Assembly (NCBI RefSeq): GCF_013368755.1
Contig: NC_049561.1
Location: forward strand, 1,178,001 to 1,242,000
Reading direction: 5' to 3'
DNA: 64,000 bases
Origin: Talaromyces rugulosus
Taxonomy: Eukaryota > Ascomycota > Eurotiomycetes > Eurotiales > Trichocomaceae
Made by a program: the position numbers and the translations under genes
Shown: positions 34,903-49,154 of the stretch, piece by piece
Position numbering within the stretch: the stretch's first letter is position 1
Layout of the letters: the number at the start of each line of letters is the position of its first letter
The notes under the pieces: generated by a model
Seen by the model: only the letters and a program-made list of their open reading frames with translations
The model's database searches: none
What the model was told of the DNA's origin: nothing

Positions 34903-35593
34903 TTACTCCTCAGGAACTGCAACAAGTTAGAAAACGTAGACCAGAAAAAAGAAGGAAAAAAAAACATACTGTCAATCTCGCCAGCCTTGACATCGTCGCT
35001 GACATCCTTGGGGCTGCGGCCGTCGACCTGGCAGCCAACGGAAAAGGCAGTTCCGAGAATCTCGAGAACGGTTCCGCGGAGCTCCTTGGCCAGGGAGCGG
35101 TTACGCATGATGCGGGCAATGTCGATGATCTCCTCCAGAGGGACCGACTTGGAGTGCTTGATGTTCTTCTCCTTCTTGCGGTCACGAGGGGGCTCCTTCA
35201 GGGCCTTGATGACAAGCGACGAAGCAGAGGGGACAACGGAGACGGCGGCTTGACGGTTTTGGATGGTGAGCTTGACAGTGACACGGAGACCTTTCCAGTC
35301 ACCAGTGGCCTTGGCAATATCTTCACCTGTATATGGTGTTAGCACTGATCTTTGCGAAGAAAACTTCTTCTCGGATTGCATTGAGAATTCTTACCAATCT
35401 TCTTGGGGGAGAGACCAAGAGGACCGACCTTGGGAGCCAGCGCAGACTGAGCACCGACTTCACCACCGGTAGCACGGAGGTGAATAACCTTCACCTCATT
35501 GGGGTCGAACTTGGGAGCTATTTACACAGAAAAAATATCATGTTAGTCGCCTGGCAATAAATATGCCTCGTCAAGGAGATGATACTTACGCAT
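34903..35593 (-). CDS. rpl12: 60S ribosomal protein L12 (uL11)
   Basis: Four exons (35590-35593, 35395-35517, 34970-35326, 34903-34916) give 165 residues. The coding part of the first exon is just ATGC, and the last exon supplies only the terminal residues (IPEE). The protein reads [20 protein letters not shown], then [31 protein letters not shown] and [15 protein letters not shown], the full uL11 pattern. It forms the base of the P-stalk in the GTPase centre of the large ribosomal subunit. Upstream of the ATG lies a 0.5-kb promoter region shared only with the 3' end of sec23. Confidence 0.96.
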
Positions 35594-36125
35594 GGCGAAT
35601 GTGCGTAAGGTGGTCTATCGTCCTTGAGAAAAAAAAGAAGGAGTGCTTGTAGGAGATGCAAAGGCTCGCAAGCTTGAAGCTTGAAAAATGGGAGAAATTT
35701 CAGAGTAGTGTTGTGTGCTAGCCGAGACACGTGACTTAGCCCGAGATGGAAGTGGTTAGCGCGGAAATTATGGCTTGGCCCGAATCCGACGAATCCGACC
35801 AATGATAGCGTCGCTTCATTTAACGTTGTTTGAATAGTCGCGAGTAATATTTCTCAAAGAGTACAAGGTATTGCTACGTATCATCATATTTCCGGCTGGG
35901 CCGAGTCAAACTGAAAGGATAAAATCCACTAACATCTGCGGATATTTCTTATCGCAGTCTACATTACACAGACAACACCCGACTCGTTTAACATGTATGA
36001 ATCTCTCATTCTACGTCGGTTTAAACAAATGATAAACAAGGAAACCGCTAAAGGTACACACAGCCACGCGAAGACGTTGTAATTCACCGACAGAGGTTCG
36101 GGAAGGGATTGCCCATTCCCTATGT
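35594..36125. promoter_or_regulatory. rpl12 promoter and sec23 3' region
   Basis: Both flanking genes are on the minus strand, so this 532-bp stretch holds the rpl12 promoter at its left and the sec23 polyadenylation region at its right. No other feature is seen. Confidence 0.5.
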
Positions 36126-38786
<2,661 letters not shown>

Positions 38787-39537
38787 CGTGGAGCAATACA
38801 AATTGGGCGGGGGGGGTGACGAAAGAAATGAGGGTGCCTCTAGGGAGACTCGAGTTACGGGGGGGGCGATGAGGGTGTTTCAGAGAATCCGTCGTAGCAT
38901 GCTCGACACCTGAGCTCGGAGGGGAGGTTGGTAGTGGTTTGTGATTGACAAGACGGCTTGATGATGCTCTGATCAACCGGAGGGGGTTCTTGTTGTGGGT
39001 TGGCGTGAGCCATAAAGCCAGGTTGCAGCATTGCTGGTTGCTGCCGCCCACCGCACCGGCATTTGCCGCTAAGGACGCGCCCCACCGGCTGCTTTAAAAG
39101 AAAAAATTGACCTCGGCCGGCTTTCTCTTTCTCTTCTGATTAACCATCGCCGGCATACAACATTACACATTACTATCGTCAGCCTCTGTCCGCTCAGTGA
39201 TGAGGCTGGTTTCGCGTCGCGCGTAGACGAAATGTATACCCATGGCTGGGCACCTGGCTCGGAAAGGTCGTTCCGATCTTTTTGATGATTTGGGAATCAG
39301 CAGAGGTCACATCACACGATTGTACTCGTATTGGAATTATAAGTCTAATTAATGATTTACGAGTGTTATGGCTCTATTGTTATTATTATCAAGAATGACA
39401 TTCAAAAGTCGTAGTCTCATCAAGTGAGTGATGCCTAGTTGCACAGTAGTTACAAGAAAATAAAATCCCATCTCCCAAAACATCACGACCCCATTGCGCC
39501 CTACTCCCATGCTGTTATATGCCAATTTGAAGAGGAT
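38787..39537. promoter_or_regulatory. sec23 promoter and pri2 3' region
   Basis: This 751-bp region contains the sec23 leader and promoter at its left, with short C/G homopolymer runs near 38808 and 38860. AT-rich 3' sequence of pri2 lies at its right. No gene is seen. Confidence 0.5.
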
Positions 39538-41159
39538 CTACTCTTTCGACGGTTTCCCCGCAGTCTTGAGCAAATAACTCCGTTTAAAATACGTGTTGGG
39601 GTGGACGATCGTGTCGAGATCGGTCTGGTTCCATGAGCCGTCTTCCTTCACTTTTTTGATTTCCGCCTTATGAGCCCATTCAAAGACTCGGTTGCAAGCG
39701 ATGTGATATCTTTGTTTCTCGACATCTTCCTTGACGCCGCGCAAGATGTCCTTGTCGTGTACTCCAGTTGTCTGGAGGAGCGCCGTGAGATTGTCAACAG
39801 AGAAATGGCGGTAAGGACAGCCATGGGTTTGGCCTGTGCTTGGGGCACTTTCCGTTAGAATTCTCTGGCAGGAATATGGCGGATAGCCTCGACCTCGACG
39901 ATTGACATCGCCTCCGACGTCTCCATAAACGTGACGAATATTATACTTGTACTTGGAGTTGAATTCGTCGTCTGTGTAACCTCTGAACGACTGGCGCCAG
40001 AAGACAATACACTCATCTAGGCTGAGTCCGATGCCTTTGAGGAAGAGGCTATATTGGAGACGGCCAAAATGTTTCAAATGATTGTTTTTGCGAAGCGTCA
40101 TGTGAAGACTGCGCATGCATAAAGGAAAGTGTGCTGATAACGGGTCGACGGAGGCTGCAGTAATTGGCGCACCATCAACAACGCCCTCACCCTCGGAGTA
40201 AACAGACTCGGCACTTCCGAAATTTTTAGACAGGTGATTGAGAATCGGTGTGAGGCGGTCATCTTCGTCTAGTCGAGGTAGCGCCCGGCTTGTCAACTAT
40301 ATAGTTCAGTCAGATTTTGCCGTATGAAAAGAGGGACATAAAGAGCCTGTTACCTCCATGGCTTTTTCTAGGCGCATCGTGAAATCGGCAATGACCATGC
40401 TCAATTGCTCTCTTTGCGGAACATAGGCTTTCCCCTTGCGGACAAAGACTGCGCGGCGCTCAACGAGTTCTGGAATCCTTTCCCAGTCGACCTTGTACCA
40501 AGTTTCATCATCGAAGCGTCGCAAGCCCGGGGTGGAGTTGGCTAGCTGATCGGCAAGCTCTTGCTTTTCGTCTTTGCTCACGGGTTCCCAGTCCAGATTC
40601 AGGCTTTCGATAAAGAAGTGGCGCTCTTTGCTGTCGTCCTTTTGAAACCGGAATCTAAACAACATGGTCTCGGCGCGGACAAAGCGGCGGCGAAGGTCCT
40701 CGGTGGTTGAGAATGCGAGTCGCAGTATGAAATGCGAGTAATGGTCCTTTTGCCGCTCATTGCGTAACTGCTCGTTGACGACACCGGCGCTAGCGGACAG
40801 ATTGGGCGCAAGAGGAAGGAACTTTTTCAGCAGAGGCTCGACATGAGCCTCTGTTTCCTGGGGGGACTTGTTCCGGTATGAACAGGCTTCGATTTCGGCG
40901 AGCACTGTGGAGATTGAGATTGAGAAACAGAATTCTTCTCAGGGAGAAAAAAGAAAACAAGCGGCCTACCTTTCAAGCGGTCAATTGCCCATTGCTCAAA
41001 CTCCTCGAGCGTGATCTCGGCGGTGGGAGGCACATCGTAGAAATTCAGACGGTGGGGGTAGTCCTGCTGCTTGAACGAGGGCGCGGCGAACTGCTTCTTT
41101 TTGGGGTCGAGCACGGCGCGTCGCTTGGGGTCGATGCGGTGGGAGTCCTGCCGGATCAT
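39538..41159 (-). CDS. pri2: DNA primase large subunit
   Basis: Three exons (40970-41159, 40354-40904, 39538-40296) give 499 residues. The protein has the PriL N-terminal helical domain (PHRLNFYDVPPTAEITLEEF, then DHYSHFILRLAFSTTEDLRR). Its C-terminal domain carries four well-spaced cysteines (307 in FPLCMRSLH, 390 in YSCQRIL, 407 in HGCPYRHF, 448 in IACNRVFEW), the ligands of the 4Fe-4S cluster. It pairs with the catalytic primase and Pol alpha to make RNA-DNA primers. Intron 40297-40353 ends in TATAG and restores AMELTSRALP. The promoter is shared head-to-head with adenylate kinase. Confidence 0.96.
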
Positions 41160-41843
41160 GGTGTATCTGGTGAAGCAGCCGATATGTGCAATATACAAGT
41201 AGTATACACAGCAGTATACACGGTAGTATCACGGAGACAATCGAGAGACGCGACGAGACGCGTTTTGGTCGAAACGGGTAGAATTACGTGAGCAGCCGCA
41301 TTGGCCAATAATACGACGCGCCAAGCCCCGCACTTCTGGAGATCACGAGACCAATCACAGTGGCTGAGGCTCGTCGAATATGAAATCGGCACAGCCAGTA
41401 TGGCAAATAAGGCAAATAAACACCGGGCGCGGCCAGCTTCTCTCTATAACATCACGCAGCTAAATACAGAGTGCTCCGGCGATCTCCAAATGCTGTCTCC
41501 GCACGCTGCCATGTGCGAACCGGCCCAAGCCTCCAAGCGCCGATGACGGCTCACCGGGAGCCAAACAGGAACAGCGTTGATGTGCCCCGGGTCTTCGCGC
41601 CTAATCCATTATGCACACGACAAGAGCCGTCGCATTGTCTCTTCACATGCTTTTCTACTCGACGATAATGGATATAGCAACAGGCATGCTTTTCACATGA
41701 TACATAATGCTACACGGCTTCCGACTTTGATCCCGATCTCCGAGAGCTTTCCGCAGACTTGGCCGCTAATTACCGGAGTACACCAACACCATCGAGCTTC
41801 CTGTTCCTGACCCGGAAGACGTGCGAATATAATATAGTATAAC
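41160..41843. promoter_or_regulatory. Divergent promoter between pri2 and adenylate kinase
   Basis: This 684-bp region lies between two head-to-head genes. A single ACGCGT box lies about 100 bp before the pri2 ATG. No other features can be assigned. Confidence 0.5.
41258..41263. promoter_or_regulatory. MCB-type (ACGCGT) box upstream of pri2
   Basis: A palindromic ACGCGT sits about 100 bp upstream of the start codon of the primase subunit. The distance is typical for MBF sites of replication genes in yeasts. The assignment rests on motif and gene function only. Confidence 0.4.
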
Positions 41844-42664
41844 ATGACGACAACCAAGCGGCTCAAGAAAGCTGCTCGCATCATTCTCATCGGCGCCCCC
41901 GGCGTTGGAAAAGGCACCCAGACCGAGCGCTTACTCGCAAGATTCCCACAACTCGCCGCGATCAGCTCCGGCGATTTGCTGCGAGACAATGTTCGCAGGA
42001 AAACAGCTTTAGGTAGGAGCAAACAATGCCGATAATCTATCACAATTCCTCTAATACTAGCATCTCGTGCGCAGGAATCCAAGCCGAGACGATTATGCAA
42101 GCAGGCAACCTCGTACCGGACTCGGTGATGCTCGACCTCATCTCGTCAGAGCTGTCGTCCAAGGGCTGGATAACATCCCCTCAGAAACCTGCTCAACCCA
42201 CCGCCGTACCATCATCATCCTCCTCTTCTTCTTCCACAAAATCGACCTCCCCATCACTCACATCATCATTTATTCTGGACGGGTTCCCGCGAACTGCAAC
42301 ACAAGCTACAAGCTTGGACCACATTCTGCCCATTAACTTCGCCGTTCACCTGTCAACTCCACCGGCTGTCATTATCTCACGAATCACAAAACGCTGGATC
42401 CATGCGCCCTCAGGGCGTGTCTACAACACCGATTTCAACCCTCCAAAGGTCCTCGGGAAAGACGACGTTACCGGTGAACCGCTGACCCAGCGCCAGGACG
42501 ACTCTGTCGACACCTGGAAGGAACGGCTCAACAAGTTTGAAGAATCCAGCAGGAACCTACTTGACCATTACGACAACAAGGGTTGTCTATGGCATGTAGA
42601 AGGGGACTCTAGCGATGAAATCAGCCCGAAGCTTTTTGCCGAGCTGGAGCGAAGGTTTGCTTAA
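41844..42664 (+). CDS. Mitochondrial-type adenylate kinase (GTP:AMP phosphotransferase, Adk2/AK3-like)
   Basis: Two exons (41844-42012, 42075-42664) give 252 residues. The P-loop GAPGVGKGT is at residues 17-25. It is followed by the NMP-binding segment (ISSGDLLRDNVRR), FILDGFPRTATQA, the LID domain (GRVYNTDFNPPKVLGKDDVT) and LTQRQDD. The LID has the long form found in mitochondrial kinases, without a visible zinc Cys set. The enzyme balances AMP with ATP or GTP. A Ser-rich insert (about residues 100-115) lies between the AMP-binding segment and the core strand, apparently species-specific. A short basic N-terminus (TTTKRLKKAAR) may help mitochondrial import. Confidence 0.92.
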
Positions 42665-42960
42665 CTGTGATGATTATGAGCGATTATACACTGTGGCCTC
42701 TTTTTTTTTTAATTCACCAGTTTTTTGCCTATATCTTTTAGTTATTATTCCCCCATGTCTCACTATCATGTGCAACGATTGCCTGTGTTCGGAATTGGAT
42801 TTATGACCGTGATTACTGCTCTCGGACAATACTGTATAGTTTGCTACCTTGTTCAATTACACCAGAAATATACAATTTCAAATATATTCGTTAATGATAC
42901 ATGGTATTCAGTCGTAGCATATTCATAAGATAACATCCTCCAGATGTCCCAAGGGTATAT

Positions 42961-44061
42961 CTATGATCCATTATCCTTTTTACGAGAGGAAAAGAGCCTA
43001 CCTCTGAGCGAGGCAAGCAAACCCCGACTTTCTTCAGCAGCCTCGGGCTTAACCGGCGTCGTTCCCCCCAGAGGGTGCTCAATCCCCATCCGAGTCTTGT
43101 ACTCGCGCGGACTCTCAAAATTATTCTTCCCCTTTTTACGCCCAAAGTCCTTCCACAACCCTTGCTTTCGATTCTTGGCTATCGTTTCGGCTTCTCGATA
43201 CCTGACCTCGCGCTCCTTGCTGCCAAACTCCACCCCGGTTTTGGCTTCGTAGACGGTTCCAAATCCGCGTTTTAGCATTTCTTCAGACACATCTCGTTTC
43301 CGCAAGGGTGGGAAATCAAGCCAATTCCGCACGTAGACTGTTGCGATCACGCGTCGATATTGGTCGGGTCGAAGCACATGCGCGCGGACTCGCCGGTTGA
43401 GGAGGAAGGATGTTAACCAGGTGTGTGCCTCGTGCGAGAATGGTTGAGCCGGTCGACCGAAATGAGGAAGTTCAGGAGCATCGACTCCTGCGAGACGAAT
43501 GTGGATCTATAATTTTTTTTTCCCTCTGTCAGTTATTGCCGATGTATTGTATGTATGTATGTAAAATAAAGTAAAACATACAGTGCGGTCCTTTAACTCC
43601 TTTCTCGAGTTTGGAACTTTCTTCCACGGCAGCCAGCCCCAGCCAGCCAGACGCCCTCCGGGGGTATGATACATTCTAAAATTATCGCCATCGCCTACAC
43701 TGGTGATGCGACCCAAGAGAGACCGGCGTCGTAAAATCGAGGGCGAGATGTTTGTAGCCTCGGGGATGCGGCGGAGAAAGCGACGATGGATATCAAAGAC
43801 GAATAAAAGGCCGCCGGTGAGCAGGATGGTCGGCACCAGATTTCCTGGCTCTTTCAACTGACTCCAGTTAAAGCTGTTCAGAATCGAGTTCCACTCGGTG
43901 TATTGCGAGGATGTTGATGTTGATGTTGTTGTTGTTGTTGACGAAGGTGTTGGAGAGTGCCAGAGTGACCGCGCGGACTCGTCCTTGGATCGACGAGAGT
44001 CATCGGAATGACCCTCTGGATCCGACTGAGACCCAGAAGACCATGGTGACCACCATCCCAT
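42961..44061 (-). CDS. lcl3: Lcl3-type membrane-anchored staphylococcal-nuclease-like endonuclease
   Basis: Two exons (43582-44061, 42961-43506) give 341 residues. A Ser/Thr-rich N-terminus leads to one membrane segment ([17 protein letters not shown]). The thermonuclease fold follows: [61 protein letters not shown] and [19 protein letters not shown]. This is the architecture of fungal Lcl3, a mitochondrial-membrane, Ca2+-dependent nuclease family. I chose the ATG giving MGWWSPWSS because it fits the family; an in-frame ATG 25 codons upstream ([10 protein letters not shown]) is possible. Confidence 0.92.
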
Positions 44062-44414
44062 GCCAGATTTTTCCCAGTTGCGAGACGGAAGGGTGCTGGA
44101 GTCAGGGAGCGTTTCTGCAAACTCCGCACACTTCATAAGGACGGAGTCATGGGTTTGTCTTGGCAAGCGTGCCCTGGGCAACCCTAGTCTAACCCCGCAG
44201 ATAACTTACTACTTAGTGATAATATCGCTGAAGAAAAGCCCATATCATATTTATTGTATAATTAATTCTGTTTGCAGTACAATAATAACACAACTAACTC
44301 TAGACACAAGATATTCCATGAACCAATCCGTCTATACAAGAGTGTCTTTTTAAATCTAAAGACCGAGTGAGCATTAAAAACCAATACCATCTATAACCAT
44401 GGTATATCGATAAA
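44062..44414. promoter_or_regulatory. lcl3 promoter and carrier 3' region
   Basis: This 353-bp AT-rich stretch lies between two minus-strand genes in tandem. It must hold the lcl3 promoter and the carrier gene's polyadenylation region. Confidence 0.45.
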
Positions 44415-45614
44415 TCATTTTAAGGTGACTGGAAGACTGGTCTTTGCTGTTGCCGCCGCGCGTTCGGCGATCTTCTTCAGGCGATCTTCCTTGATCTTTC
44501 GGAGATAGGCAAAGAACAAGATGAACAGAAGCTCCATCCTATTTGCTTAATTAGTAAGGATCGTACGTATTTGGCATCAAAAAAAGTCTCACCGTTCTTT
44601 GGTCATCATGAGCAGACCCTGGACCAGAAGCCCCTTCAAGATCTGCGGTCCTATGCCCTTGAATAGGCTCAGTGGACCTTCATGGTCGATGATATATTGC
44701 ATAACCTCAATAAAGCCCTTGAAAGGCTTTCCCTGACGGCCTGGTGGCGGTTTCGACTGAAGACCAACCTTGGCCACAATGAGTGGCTGTGTGGCAATGG
44801 TTGCAAGTGCTTTCGACATGGCTCCGAGAGCTGTATTACGAATGAGTATGCGTTTCAACATTGAGTAGCCAGTGAATCAGAGTCCTACCAAAAGCTTCCC
44901 AGGGACGGAGGTTGGCCTTTCCCGGGAAAAATACATCCTTCAGTCTCTGGTACGCGCCATACGTAATGGCCGGATTGACAACGAGAACCAAGCTCGCTTT
45001 CAGTCCTCTCCACAGTCCCGTCCAGCCATCTTCACTGTTGATAACCTCCTGACCGGTTTCGAGCAAGCCCTTCTTCTCTGATTTCGACTGAGTTTGTTGG
45101 CGGGTTGTAACGACCGACACTGGGATGGTGAAAACCTGGGCCACCGCGCCGGCGACAGCACCGAGAGACAGCTCGACAGCAGTTCCAGGCGGCTTGGACG
45201 TTTTGGCGGATGCCACGTAAAAGGCACGGACAACCGAATACCAGTAGAAATAGGCGAAATTCGTGGAGGCGACGCCCAGGAGAGCACCGTTCAAGCCATT
45301 GTAGAGACCGGGGAGCCCTTCGTCTTGGAAAATCTTGTTGATGGCGTCCAGCGTCGATTCGTAATGAGGCGTGCTTTCTGCATCTTGAACGTCTGCCTTT
45401 CGACTCTTCACTTGAACTTGGAGCTTAGTTTTGACACTGGTAAAACACAACCAACCCGTCAATACCACTGCCATACAAGATCTGAGATGGGCGAGCGGGG
45501 AACCACTCACATGTCAAGAGGATAGACCATCGCATTTGCCAAAACCGCACCAGTCGCACCTGCAACAGCACTTTGCCATGGCGAAAGAGGCACCGGCTTA
45601 GATTGGCCCGTCAT
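44415..45614 (-). CDS. Peroxisomal adenine nucleotide carrier (ANT1/PMP47-like, mitochondrial carrier family)
   Basis: Four exons (45511-45614, 44889-45436, 44593-44830, 44415-44538) splice to 337 residues. The threefold carrier repeat is present. Repeat 1 has the restored signature YPLDIVKTKLQ. Repeat 2 has a divergent IPVSVVTTRQQTQS. Repeat 3 has the divergent ATQPLIVAKVGLQ. Each is followed by an acidic/aromatic loop and GLYNGL, GLWRGLKAS or SLFKGIGPQ. The divergent second and third signatures fit PMP47/ANT1-type carriers, which bring ATP into peroxisomes for fatty-acid activation. The basic C-terminus (RKIKEDRLKKIAERAAA) is cytosolic. Assignment to the peroxisomal branch rests on motif resemblance. 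Confidence 0.85.
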
Positions 45615-46224
45615 GATTCAACAAATTTGAACAATATGGAAGCAGATAACCCTCCAATTCGGTAGATGATACCGAGATAGACTATTCTGCGCGGGCGGAG
45701 ACGGTGGTCACAGACGACCGCGAGCTCAAGTGAAATAAAACCCTTCCGAGTGAAGAGTTCAAGAGCATCCAGTTACCATTTCCGAGAAAGTTGAGGCCGA
45801 CACGAGCGTCGAACGAGCTTGGGGAGGATTGCCCGGGAGTGCGTCTCGGAGTTGGCTGTGAGGCCCGTGACTGAGCCGAGGCAAAGCTCGGATGGCCCAC
45901 GGTCCGCGTCGTCCGCCAACCCGTCAAACCACCTCAGTCTTCACAAGTGACAAGACGTTTCTCGCGCTAAGCCTTGTTGGATCTTCTAAGCCATCTCATT
46001 ATCGCATATCGCCGTTATCGCTCGATAAACATCGCTAACTTTCTTCTCCACACAGGGCCCCTCCAACGGTCAAGTCCAGCAACAACTGGCCAGCGCGCTT
46101 CTTTCAGCAAGAAGACGACAAACAAGATTCTAATTATTATGTCTTTAGGCTAGTTTCGTTTGGCTCTGGCATTGGTTTTGAGCTTCTTTCTTAAGGGTAG
46201 TGGTGTTGGAGATAGAATCAGGCC
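45615..46224. promoter_or_regulatory. Divergent promoter between the carrier and palB
   Basis: This 610-bp region separates two head-to-head genes. It is GC-rich near the carrier start and AT-rich before the palB ATG. No other feature is identified. Confidence 0.5.
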
Positions 46225-48927
46225 ATGTCAAACCCCACTATCAGATCTACAACTGATGCTTATTTAGATAGAGCGCAGGTATTACAGCTCAGTTCTCATC
46301 ACACCTGGCGAAGACTAACAATATTACAGAAATACGAAAATGAAGTATTTACCGCCGGGTCCCAGACTCAGGCCTTGGAGGCTGCAATCGCTGCCGCCGA
46401 GAGTTATATGAGAGCGTTGAATCTAGCCGAATCGTCCCAGGACAAGAAAAAGTTAGATTTGAAATGTAAAGAATGGCTATCGCGAGCTGAGGACATAAAA
46501 ACAAGCGGAAAGTGGAAAACACCTGGCCCAGGAAAAAAAGCCCCTGTGCTCAAAGAACCGGTTTCATCCAAAAAGCTTTCGACAAGGGAGGAAATCATCC
46601 TCCTGGAAAGTGCAAAGCTGAATAAATTTGTATTCCCACCATGGAAAGAAACCCCAGATTTCAAGGAATTTGAACTGGAACAAGACGGCCAGAAATTTGA
46701 GTCAGTAAACATTATATGTTCTTTTCCCAAGTGAAGGTGCATTCTAATTGCGGCATAGGGATAAGATCTTAGGGCTGTCGACCTCTCAAAAGAAAGTATT
46801 CAATGGCTGGAAACGCCCCGAAGAACTATATCCACATTATTCGCATTTTGCATCAAATGATCCGATGGTTGGCTCAGAAATCATGGATCTTGTACAAGAC
46901 GTCACAACTGATTGTTCCGTGGTGGCCAGTCTCTGCGCCGCAATATCGAGGACTGAGCGAGGACATCATGCAGTACGTTACTTTCTAAAAGGATATACCG
47001 TATCATTCTCTTACTTATCGCCTACTAGTTGTTTCGTTCTGTGATCTTCCCTTATGACGATGCCGAGGATGCTCCACGGCTTTCATCATCTGGAAAATAC
47101 GTCTTTCGGTTTCACTTTAACGGCTGTTATCGAAAAGTGACTATTGATGACAGACTTCCATCATCCAAGTCTTCGCGATCTTTGTTTGTTATTGATCGGA
47201 ATAATCCCCATGTACTGTGGCCCGCACTGCTCGAAAAGGCATACCTCAAAATCCGTGGAGGATATGACTTTCCTGGCAGTAACTCTGGAACGGATTTGTG
47301 GGTTCTTACCGGCTGGATCCCAGAGCAAATTTTTCTTCACCACGAAGATGTAACACCTAATCAGCTGTGGAAACGCATAGCCGATTCCTTTCGATTCGGA
47401 GATTCCATCCTAACCATCGGAACGGGTGAACTCAATCAGCGCGAGGAACGCCTCCAAGGACTTATTAGTCGACACGACTACGCCATTCTAGACTTGGAGG
47501 AAGTGGACGGGCGTCGCCAGATGCTTATCAAGAATCCATGGGCTGATCCGGCCTCAAAAGTCCCGGGCACTTATGGTCGTACATTCGAAGAACAACAGCC
47601 TGATGTTAATAAATCACAAAAGCCTCTTCTTCCAGGCTCTTTCTGGATGGACTATGACCAAGTATTTCAAAACTTCGAGAACCTTTATCTCAACTGGAAC
47701 CCGGGCCTCTTCCGTTGTCGACAAGACATCCACTTCGTGTGGGATTTGTCAAAACCTCGTCTGAATCAAGGTTGTTTTGCTGGTAACCCACAGTTCTCGG
47801 TATCAACAGAAGCAGGCGGCCCTGTCTGGCTCCTCTTGAATAAGCATTTTCGGACAACAGAAACCCCCAGTGCCGGTGATGAGCCGGGCTTCATTAGCTT
47901 GTACGTGTACAAGGGAGGAGGGCAACGGGTCTTTCTTAGTGCCGGCGCATTTTATGGGGGGCCATTTGTCGACTCTCCGAACACTCTGGCGAGGATAGAC
48001 ATGGATGCGCATTCAACATATACTATTGTGGTGGCTGAGCAGTCACTTCCTTTGCTACCTCAGAACTTTACACTGTCTGCTTTTTCTCGAAATGAGGTTG
48101 CGTTGAAGAATGCTGAAACCAAATATTCGCATGTGACCCAAACACAAGGCGAATGGAGCCCTGCTACAGGAGGAGGCAACACAGAATCGCCACGCTACCC
48201 ATCTAACCCCCAATTTGCTTTGCAAGTGGTCGAAGAAGCAGATATATCGATACTGTTAGAAATGTCGAATTTGGAACTCGCTGTCCATGTCAAACTTTTT
48301 TGGTCGGATGGAAAGCGCGTGTCCACCGTCAGAAAGCGAGATATCATCACCGACAGCGGCGATTATCGCCCCGGTTGTGTCGTGGCCGAAACCAAGAACC
48401 TTCAACCGGGATCATACACTTTGGTTTGTTCTACTTTTACCCCAGATCAGCTCGCAAATTTTGGTCTTTGGGTCTCTTCTACGAAGCAATTTCATGTGAA
48501 GGCATTGCCGGCTGAGACGGCAGGAAGGCTACTGGTGCTTTCAGACATTGGTGTTCTACCTCCAGGCACCGATCGTATTATAGCACCGCTGTGCGTTCCG
48601 CGCCTGACGAGGATAAAGCTGGTTGCGAGAAGCAGAGAGTCAACTATCGGAAATCGCCACGTCGCCTCGTCTCCAATGCTTATGACGGTTGAGCGCGGCC
48701 AGGGTCCATACAAGGAAATCCTAGCGTCTTCGGAAAATGGAGAATTCAGTGACGCGATTTCCGGCATTAGAGTGCCAGACGTTGATATTCGCCCCGAATA
48801 CCAACAGCAGGGGGGTATTTGGATCGCCATTGAGAGAATTGGCGGACCTGGCGGACAAGTAACCGATCATGTCGACGTAGAGGCTCTTGGTGAGGAGCGG
48901 GTTGAGATAGGAGAGTGGATCGTATAG
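46225..48927 (+). CDS. palB: Calpain-like cysteine protease PalB/Rim13 (pH signalling)
   Basis: Four exons (46225-46278, 46330-46700, 46759-46972, 47029-48927) give 845 residues, close to Aspergillus PalB. An N-terminal MIT-like domain (ALEAAIAAAESYMRALNLAE) precedes the protease core. The core shows Cys in TTDCSVVASLCA, His in LISRHDYAILDLEE and Asn in MLIKNPWAD, the calpain triad. C-terminal C2-like (PBH) domains follow (FSVSTEAGGPVWLLL, LLEMSNLELAVHVKLF, YTLVCSTFTPDQLANFGLW). PalB is recruited to ESCRT-III by the MIT domain at alkaline pH and cleaves the PacC transcription factor. The first intron (46279-46329) is 51 nt with no in-frame stop, so retention would keep the frame. Its neighbour vta1 also belongs to the ESCRT machinery. 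Confidence 0.94.
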
Positions 48928-49154
48928 AATGAGTGGTAGATGCTCTAGAAATATGTATTTCGGTTAAACTATTACCAGTCTTGTGTTCTATCAAATCAAC
49001 CCGCATTTTCGAATTATCATCGATGGTAATTGCTTGTACGTAGTAGGTAGCCTAGCTCCACTCTCCCGTCTCCGCAGCACAACGTCATCAATGATCAATC
49101 CCAACCCCACACAGCTCCCAACACACTCGCAACGACACCTATCGACAAACAAGC

